Positions 8,045 through 12,600 of a stretch of DNA of 12,600 bases are shown here, in pieces. This DNA is from JANXVY01 sp034408685. GTDB lineage: Bacteria > Pseudomonadota > Alphaproteobacteria > Rhizobiales > Hyphomicrobiaceae. Both the position numbers and the translations under genes were made by a program. Positions within the stretch are counted from its first letter, which is position 1. Each line of letters opens with the position of its first letter. Location of the stretch: the NCBI GenBank assembly GCA_034408685.1, contig JAWXCP010000154.1, positions 1-12,600 on the forward strand, written 5' to 3'. Under the pieces are notes generated by a model that did no database searches, was not told the DNA's origin, and worked only from the letters and a program-made list of their open reading frames with translations.

Positions 8045-8061
8045 TTACCAAAGATTGGTAA
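8045..8061. promoter_or_regulatory. operator-like inverted repeat upstream of the parDE relic
   Basis: TTACCAA-AGA-TTGGTAA is a perfect 7-bp inverted repeat with a 3-base centre, 17 bases upstream of the first recognisable parD codon. ParD-type antitoxins autoregulate by binding such repeats at their own promoter. The role is inferred from position. Confidence 0.5.
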
Positions 8062-8360
8062 TCGTGACGAGTCGCGTCGTGAAGCGGGTCACTCCCGAGA
8101 GCACCGGCTATTTTGTGCTTCACCAGCCAAGCCGACAAGTCTGCTTTGGGGTGAGTCCAGCATTACCGGCGGTGGCGTCCCGTCGACTTAAGGGCTATTT
8201 CAAGTGCGATCGTCAAGAGGCTGCAATCAATTTCAAGGCGAGAGTGGCCACACGGTGATCGGCTTGGGGTCGCCTGTTATGGGTCGCCTCAAAACACCAC
8301 GAAGGAGCACAGGTTCCTGGTCGGTTTGCGTCATCTCTGAATCGGAAGGGGATGACCGTA
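8062..8360. other. gene-free stretch between the parDE relic and the relaxase
   Basis: Neither strand gives a recognisable product. The region lies where the missing 3' end of the relaxase should be, but I could not read DUF3363 C-terminal sequence in it. It holds a 9-bp direct repeat (GGGTCGCCT at 8267-8275 and 8281-8289) and a 12-bp match (GCCAAGCCGACA, 8126-8137) to 9786-9797. Confidence 0.5.
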
Positions 8361-9620
8361 TCAAATGGCGCGGCTTTTCACCGGCGACAGCGTTCTGATA
8401 TGCGCGAGATGCGGCGCGCGGGCATGAGCAAAAGCCGTCATCTCCACCATTGCGCCTTTTGCGGGAGCCTCGCGGCCTGGCCGCATGTTGAACTCGGCGT
8501 AATGAACTCTCCCTTTCGAGCTTTCGATGACCGCGTATTGCCGGTCGGAGAGATCATCGGCGAGCCCTGTCGCTATGACTTTCCCCCGAATGCTCTCGCC
8601 GGTTTTGCTTGCGTCGAATAGCGTGATGTTTTGGGATGGGTGGCTTAGGTTGGCCTCGGTCAACGCGCGCCCCACGTGCTCATAGGCTTCCTGCCGACGG
8701 CCCAGATCACGGAGTTTCTCAGACATAGACGGCTGAATGGCGAAGACGCCGGGGCGCTTTTCCGCGGCCAGCCCCAAGGTCGAAAGCGTCCTAAGCCGGG
8801 CGATAAAGTGGGCGCGGATCTCGTTAGGTGTTCCGGGCGGCGCTGTCCATATGCCGCGTTCGACGGTTTTGAGGATGCGGGCATCTAACGCAGTGTAACC
8901 ATGGCGCACGGTTTCGCGCCGCATGCGGTTCAACCGTTCAAGCGCCGTCTCCGGTCCGAGTTCAAGCGTGACGAGCTTCTGCGCGTTAACGCGGATGGCG
9001 TGGCTGATATAGGCGGGCGAGATAACGAGGTCTTTGCCGCGATCTGTCTTGCCGCGAATGATAACATGCGCGTGGCGGCGCCCGGTATTGAAATGATCCA
9101 CAGCGACCCAATCGAGCTTCGTGCCCAGATCCCGCTCCATGCCCGCCATGAGATCGCGGATCATGGGTTTCAACTCGCGCAGTTTCTCGCCGTCCTCGGG
9201 CGCGACGATGAGCCGGAACTGATGACGCTCGCCCTCGGAGCGTGCCAAGAAGCGTTTGCCGTTGGTCGCGTCGGATGCCCTGTCATAGAGCAAACCGCCC
9301 TCGCCTTCGCGTGTCACTCCGTCTCGCTGAAGATAGCGCAGATGGACCTTGGCGGCTTTTAGACTTGTGCCACGATGGCGGGCAATGCGGGCTTTCACAA
9401 CGACCCGCCTCGCTCCTTTGGCCAGCGCACCGGAATAAATGAGCGCGCTCGCCCCGCGTCCCAGACCGAAGTTCATGGCTTTAGAAACGCCAGTCCGGCG
9501 TCCCAGCCTTCCCCCGCGACCAGCCTCCGCGAGCACCTGGGAAACGAAGCGTTTCGATGCGCCCGGTTTGCGCTCGCGAATTTTGCCGAGTTTCGGCGTG
9601 AAAGTGTCGTTGAGGATCAT
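8361..9620 (-). CDS. MOBP-type relaxase/mobilization nuclease (VirD2-like, DUF3363), C-terminally truncated
   Basis: Relaxases nick DNA at oriT and pilot the strand in conjugation. After a basic N-terminal region (FTPKLGKIRERK, GGRLGRRTG), the catalytic domain contains HLRYLQRDGVTREGEGG (candidate catalytic Tyr near residue 96), GERHQFRLIVAPEDG and the metal-binding motif DHFNTGRRHAHVIIRG with its three His near residues 176, 183 and 185. The C-terminal part keeps the start of the DUF3363 region (REAYEHVGRALTE-like, KGRVHYAEF). Family members are usually 580-700 residues. This one ends at about 419: HIRTLSPV is followed by four unrelated residues and a stop, so 150-250 residues are missing. 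ATG 9620 is preferred to an in-frame TTG at 9653 because GGAG lies ten bases upstream and MILNDTF... matches typical starts. The nuclease motifs look intact, so nicking activity is possible. Confidence 0.86.
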   Translation of the reverse strand: MILNDTFTPKLGKIRERKPGASKRFVSQVLAEAGRGGRLGRRTGVSKAMNFGLGRGASALIYSGALAKGARRVVVKARIARHRGTSLKAAKVHLRYLQRDGVTREGEGGLLYDRASDATNGKRFLARSEGERHQFRLIVAPEDGEKLRELKPMIRDLMAGMERDLGTKLDWVAVDHFNTGRRHAHVIIRGKTDRGKDLVISPAYISHAIRVNAQKLVTLELGPETALERLNRMRRETVRHGYTALDARILKTVERGIWTAPPGTPNEIRAHFIARLRTLSTLGLAAEKRPGVFAIQPSMSEKLRDLGRRQEAYEHVGRALTEANLSHPSQNITLFDASKTGESIRGKVIATGLADDLSDRQYAVIESSKGRVHYAEFNMRPGREAPAKGAMVEMTAFAHARAPHLAHIRTLSPVKSRAI

Positions 9621-10220
9621 GGCTTGGGGTCTCCGTTGTGATGCAACGGACAAACCTAGCTCTGGGCAGTCAATTGCACACTCAGGAAAGGCGTGAAATC
9701 GAATGCACTGAGCGATTCCTGCTTTGGGAGGCAGAAACGGACTTTAACCCATGCCGCCCGAACCCTGTTCGAGACACGTTAGGCGGCCAAGCCGACAGGT
9801 CGAGACGCGCGTTTGCGAGCAGCTCGGGGACTTGTCCTTGGACGTCGGCGCGGGGGGAGCCGCAGATCCGCTGCGCAACGCCAGCACCAGACATGAGCGT
9901 CGCTTTCTACTCGGCGAACGTAAATAGCGACTGGATACCAATTTCCTGGGCAGTTTCTAATCTGATGGCAAGCAAGCCTATATAATCCAGACGTTTAGAT
10001 TACCGTGATGCTACCACAACTGTCGTGCCATCAACTCGCGTCCGCTATTTCAATGACTTAGATCAAGCCAATGGCGCCTTTTATCTTGCCCTTCCTTCTT
10101 CCTGTCTTTTTCTCGGTGAGCGTCCGTTCTAAACCCTGTTTTGCAATGCATGCTCGATCCGCACCTAATCCTTGAGGAGGGTTCATCGGACTGCATGCCA
10201 AGCCAACCTGAGCTTATGGC
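9621..10220. other. stretch without a convincing gene, upstream of the relaxase
   Basis: About 600 bases separate the relaxase start from the XRE gene. Several open frames exist on both strands, but none has a recognisable motif, good start or supported codon pattern. Relaxase genes often have oriT beside them, so this is the best place for one. ATTCCTGC at 9715-9722 loosely resembles the MOBP nic core, but I see no strong inverted repeat beside it. A TATAAT at 9980-9985 has no good -35 partner. Confidence 0.45.
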
Positions 10221-10454
10221 TCAAGGGGCGCCATTGACGGTTTGCGGGCCGTCATCGATCAAAGCTTTGACCTCGACATTTAGAGCCTTGGCGAGCGCTT
10301 CAAGCGTGTCCACTGTCGCCGCATTCTCGCATCGCTCAATCATGCCGACATAGTTGCGGTTGAGCTCGGCCAAATCGGCAAGGGCTTCCTGAGAGAGATT
10401 TCTCTCCGCTCTCAATCGTCGAAGGTTTCGCGCCACTGTCCGCCGCAATTTCAT
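10221..10454 (-). CDS. XRE-family transcriptional regulator (small HTH repressor)
   Basis: The 77-residue product is almost entirely a lambda-repressor-type helix-turn-helix: VARNLRRLRAERNLSQEALADLAELNRNYVGMIERCENAATVDTLEALAKAL, with the usual SQE-x-LA recognition-helix region near residues 19-45. Small regulators of this form control plasmid and ICE transfer genes in alphaproteobacteria. ATG 10454 begins MKLRRTVARN, as relatives do; an open frame continues upstream to 10535 but looks like a translated leader. No strong Shine-Dalgarno is visible. A perfect 16-bp palindrome 35 bases upstream suggests autoregulation. The gene is divergent from the hypothetical gene at 10672, an arrangement typical for a repressor controlling both. 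Confidence 0.83.
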   Translation of the reverse strand: MKLRRTVARNLRRLRAERNLSQEALADLAELNRNYVGMIERCENAATVDTLEALAKALNVEVKALIDDGPQTVNGAP

Positions 10455-10489
10455 GCGGATCAGCGCAAAGCATGGTGCGAAAACGATCC

Positions 10490-10505
10490 ACCCAGTATAC
10501 TGGGT
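10490..10505. promoter_or_regulatory. perfect 16-bp palindrome, candidate XRE operator
   Basis: ACCCAGTATACTGGGT is identical to its reverse complement. It lies 35 bases upstream of the XRE start codon and contains TATACT, a good -10-like hexamer, so a bound dimer would block initiation. This is the usual layout for an autorepressing XRE protein. The role is inferred. Confidence 0.6.
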
Positions 10506-10671
10506 AATCAGCAGCGCGACTTTCCTTAGCCTCACGAAATTTCATCTCATACACGCTGTGAGCATACATTATGCAAATTAGCGTGTTATGATCATAGCGT
10601 AGTCTTCAACCGATCCGTCGGTGTGGTCCCGGCCGTAATTTTCGAAAAGCAGTACGACAGCAGGAACGACA

Positions 10672-11079
10672 ATGACATCGTCTCTCAAACTGAATCTGAA
10701 TTTTGAGTTCGCCGCTGACAGCGAGGCCTACGAGGCGGGCCTCCGGGGCGAGGGGAGCCGAGCAGCACACCTCGCTCTGTCGTTGCCCGCTGAAGCGGTT
10801 GAACCGCTCGTGCTGGCGAAAGCACAATTATCGATAAGCCTAAGCCCGAGCGGCGTGTTGACAATCCATCCCGACGGCGTGAGCGACGAGATATTGCGCC
10901 TTTTAATGGACGCCAAGGCTCTACCGACGATGCCGTTGAGCGAAGTGATCCGTCGCACTCTTAATCCCGAACTTTTAGCGCCCGACGAAGATGCTGTCGA
11001 AGACCTTGCCAAGCTTCGCCAAGAGCTGGAGACGGCGCTGCAATTGACGAATGAGGCTTTGGCCAACATTCATTCCTAG
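10672..11079 (+). CDS. hypothetical protein in the transfer-element region
   Basis: I do not recognise the family. The product is 135 residues, acidic and soluble, with no signal peptide or membrane segment. The first 30 residues (LKLNLNFEFAADSEAYEAGLRGEG) could form beta-strands, the middle holds QLSISLSPSGVLTIHPDG, and the last 35 residues are acidic and helical (EDAVEDLAKLRQELETALQLTNEALA), possibly a short coiled coil. The ATG at 10672 has AGGA six bases upstream. The gene is divergent from the XRE regulator and convergent with traF, ending four bases from the traF stop. Its codon use and good ribosome-binding site argue that it is real. It may be under the control of the XRE repressor, by position only. 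Confidence 0.7.
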   Translation: MTSSLKLNLNFEFAADSEAYEAGLRGEGSRAAHLALSLPAEAVEPLVLAKAQLSISLSPSGVLTIHPDGVSDEILRLLMDAKALPTMPLSEVIRRTLNPELLAPDEDAVEDLAKLRQELETALQLTNEALANIHS

Positions 11080-11083
11080 ACCG

Positions 11084-11581
11084 TCACAATTTCACGGCGC
11101 TCCCGATGACGATCTGACTGCCGACAGCGCCCATATAGCGGCCGTCGAAACTATCAGGATGACCGCCAAGAAGAAAAAGTTGATCGTGCCTTAACGGGAT
11201 ACACCCGCGCCAGCCCGGCATAGGCCGGTTTACCCGGTCGGACGGTTTCGCTCGTGCTTTCAGCTCGCCGTTGATTGAAATCTCAAGGCCGTGGCGGCAA
11301 ACAACATCCCCAGGTTTTCCGGCCACGACTTTCAACATCGGCGTTTGCGGCGCAAGATAACCACGCTAGACAGCAAATTTACTCCACGGGGACGGCGGAT
11401 CGATAAGGACGATATCGCCACGGCTTACTTTAAGAGACGGTCGGATCTGATAAAACCCTGAAGGCACACTTTCCGACACGTTGTAGATGACATATGGCCG
11501 CCGCTTTTGGTGGGAAGCCTCACCCAGCGCCGCAAGCGCGACGAAGCAAGGCATAAGTTGGCGCAACACCGAATGCTTCAA
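11084..11581 (-). pseudogene. traF: TraF-type S26 signal peptidase with an in-frame TAG
   Basis: TraF proteins are S26-family peptidases of conjugation systems that mature the pilin subunit. The frame encodes 165 codons plus stop. It starts with TTG at 11581, which has GGAG seven bases upstream and overlaps the stop of the preceding HTH gene (TTGA). The N-terminal part has YVIYNVSESVPSGFY, with the catalytic Ser before VP (near residue 38), and SRGDIVLIDPP. The C-terminal part has MLKVVAGKPGDVVCRHG, with the catalytic Lys near residue 84, GWRGCIPL, FLLGGHPDSFDGRYMG and QIVIG. Both parts are in the same frame; a TAG at 11368-11366 lies between FAV and RGYLAPQTP, where relatives commonly have Glu before RGYL. 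A single base change (GAG to TAG) would explain it. Without suppression the peptidase loses its general base and is inactive. Confidence 0.85.
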
Positions 11582-11784
11582 CCGACTTCTCCGGATGAGG
11601 CGCGCCGCCGCCGGCTTTCCGACCAGGCGACGACCTCGTCACGATGGTAAAAGATCCGTCCGCCATGCTTGCGGAAGCGCGGGCCGATGCCCTGCCAGCG
11701 CATATTGTCGAGGGTGCGTTTCTTTAAGCGGAGATAGACGGCGGTTTCGTCGACGCTCAGGAAGGGGGAGACGAGTTCGGACAT
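11578..11784 (-). CDS. AlpA/RdfS-like small helix-turn-helix protein
   Basis: The 68-residue product is a MerR/excisionase-type winged helix: FLSVDETAVYLRLKKRTLDNMRWQGIGPRFRKHGGRIFYHRDEVVAW at about residues 8-54, followed by a basic tail (SRRRRAS). Proteins of this size and fold act as recombination directionality factors or as transcription regulators in ICEs, prophages and plasmids. ATG 11784 has GAGAGG about eight bases upstream. The stop overlaps the traF start by four bases, so the two are translationally coupled. In rhizobial symbiosis ICEs, the excisionase gene rdfS likewise precedes traF. A direct role in excision here is inferred. Confidence 0.82.
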   Translation of the reverse strand: MSELVSPFLSVDETAVYLRLKKRTLDNMRWQGIGPRFRKHGGRIFYHRDEVVAWSESRRRRASSGEVG

Positions 11785-11865
11785 GGCTTGCCTCTCAAAT
11801 GCATGCGATGTCCTAAAATAACATTGTCGTTCCGGATACTCGGAGTGTCGAACAAAAGCGTCGCT

Positions 11866-12600
11866 TCAACGCCACTCTCCGTTCAGCAACGCGCGATAAC
11901 CTCCATCCCGCATTTCAATGCCTCTGGCAAGCGCCCGTCGCATCTTGTCTTTCAAGGCAGAATTCGTACGCCAGTAGGCAGCCACGCGTTCTTCGCCGAA
12001 ATGGATAACCGCCATCTCGCGATAAGACGCGCCAGCCTGATCTCCGTCCAGCGCGACAAGCGCGTCACGCAGCGCCAGCCATCGCGCGGTCCATGGGCGT
12101 TCGACCGCGAGCTTGCTCGGAGCGGTAATAAGGAATCCCTTAAACAGCCTTAGCGCTTCGATGCCGGAGCCAATCTGCGCGCATCCCGGCACCTGAAAGC
12201 TTAGTCGGACGTTTGAAAAAATCGAGGCTCCTGTGATTGTCAGCATAAGCGTCGCTGAACCGCGGCTGGCGCGCAGATATTGCTTGTCGCCGATCATCAG
12301 CACGCTGAGGGCGACGCCGCGCTCAGCAAAACTTTTCAGAGTGAAGGCTAAATCCAGGCTCTCGCTGACAATGCACGTCAGAGACGGCGCGCCGGTCTCT
12401 GGGCGCCAGAAAAGTTCGCGACACGGCGCGTGGATGGCTGGATCGGCTAACGTAAGGCAGCCCCACCGCTCTGCCGTCGGGCACTCGCGGCTTTGCCTGA
12501 TAATCAGGATGTCATTTTCGAGCGTTTTGGTGACGGGCGATATGGTCCTGGAGGCCCGATAATCCGCCTGGTAGTCGCGATTGCGGCGCAGAAATTCCCA
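11866..12600 (-). CDS. DUF6499/DUF2285-domain regulator of transfer-element genes (5' end outside window)
   Basis: The frame is open from the right edge to TAA/TGA at 11866-11868, 244 residues, so only the extreme N-terminus is missing. At the edge it reads WEFLRRNRDYQADYRAS, the start typical of DUF6499. The middle has WGCLTLADP and ELFWRPE. The C-terminal 80 residues are the DUF2285 domain (ARWLALRDALVALDGDQAGASYREMAVIHFGEERV, ending GGYRALLNGEW), which folds like a winged HTH. In the ICE of Mesorhizobium loti R7A the DUF2285 protein FseA activates the excisionase gene rdfS, so a regulatory role upstream of the adjacent AlpA/RdfS-like gene is plausible. The gene is on the same strand, 81 bases upstream of that gene. 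Confidence 0.82.
   Translation of the reverse strand, partial: WEFLRRNRDYQADYRASRTISPVTKTLENDILIIRQSRECPTAERWGCLTLADPAIHAPCRELFWRPETGAPSLTCIVSESLDLAFTLKSFAERGVALSVLMIGDKQYLRASRGSATLMLTITGASIFSNVRLSFQVPGCAQIGSGIEALRLFKGFLITAPSKLAVERPWTARWLALRDALVALDGDQAGASYREMAVIHFGEERVAAYWRTNSALKDKMRRALARGIEMRDGGYRALLNGEWR

Noticed and set aside
7666..8258. Plus-strand open frames of 123 and 67 codons
   Set aside because: The minus strand of 7649-8028 is recognisable as parDE relic; the plus-strand frames have no motif or good ribosome-binding site.
8676..9641. Plus-strand open frames of up to 153 codons opposite the relaxase
   Set aside because: The minus strand encodes a clear relaxase with its three-His motif; the opposite frames have no recognisable content.
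10336..10569. Minus-strand 77-codon frame overlapping the XRE gene start (MYAHSVYEMKF...)
   Set aside because: Its first part reads rather protein-like, but it runs out of frame through the XRE HTH and covers the palindrome and likely promoter, so a leader shadow is more likely. A frameshifted longer XRE protein cannot be fully excluded.
11487..11816. Plus-strand 109-codon frame over traF and the HTH gene
   Set aside because: It is antisense to two recognised minus-strand genes and is Arg-rich without motifs.

Overview
The window looks like an accessory region of an alphaproteobacterial genome, most likely Hyphomicrobiales (inferred from the conjugation gene families and the generally high GC; I cannot name a genus). 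It falls into three blocks, and much of it is decaying.

Block 1 (1-4935). A very large minus-strand gene runs off the left edge. It encodes an exported protein with a signal peptide, a SpvB/TcaC-type N-terminal domain, seven FG-GAP/VCBS calcium-binding-type repeats and then YD/RHS repeats. This is the architecture of TcB-like or RHS polymorphic-toxin shells; any C-terminal toxin lies outside the window. The frame is open for about 4.1 kb from the left edge, except for one in-frame TAA at 4139-4141 at the place where the family normally has Gln. A divergent intergenic region separates it from block 2.

Block 2 (4936-8061). A lipoprotein-type GspD secretin gene is cut off before its pore domain by an 845-bp IS5-family element (IS427-like, two-frame transposase, matching terminal repeats, TA at both ends). 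The lost 3' part of the secretin is not found on the other side. Beyond the IS lie a minus-strand single-pass membrane protein of unknown function with a plausible promoter, and a relic parDE toxin-antitoxin operon (minus strand) with frameshifts and a nonsense codon but with an operator-like inverted repeat still upstream.

Block 3 (8361-12600). This is a fragment of an integrative and conjugative element or plasmid transfer module, mostly on the minus strand. From right to left it holds a DUF6499/DUF2285 regulator (5' end outside the window), an AlpA/RdfS-like small HTH protein, a TraF-type S26 peptidase broken by one in-frame TAG, a plus-strand hypothetical gene, an XRE regulator behind a perfect 16-bp palindrome, a 570-bp stretch without a convincing gene, and a C-terminally truncated MOBP-type relaxase. 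The order regulator - excisionase-like - traF - relaxase recalls the rdfS-traF-rlxS region of rhizobial symbiosis ICEs. With both traF and the relaxase damaged, the element is probably no longer self-transmissible.
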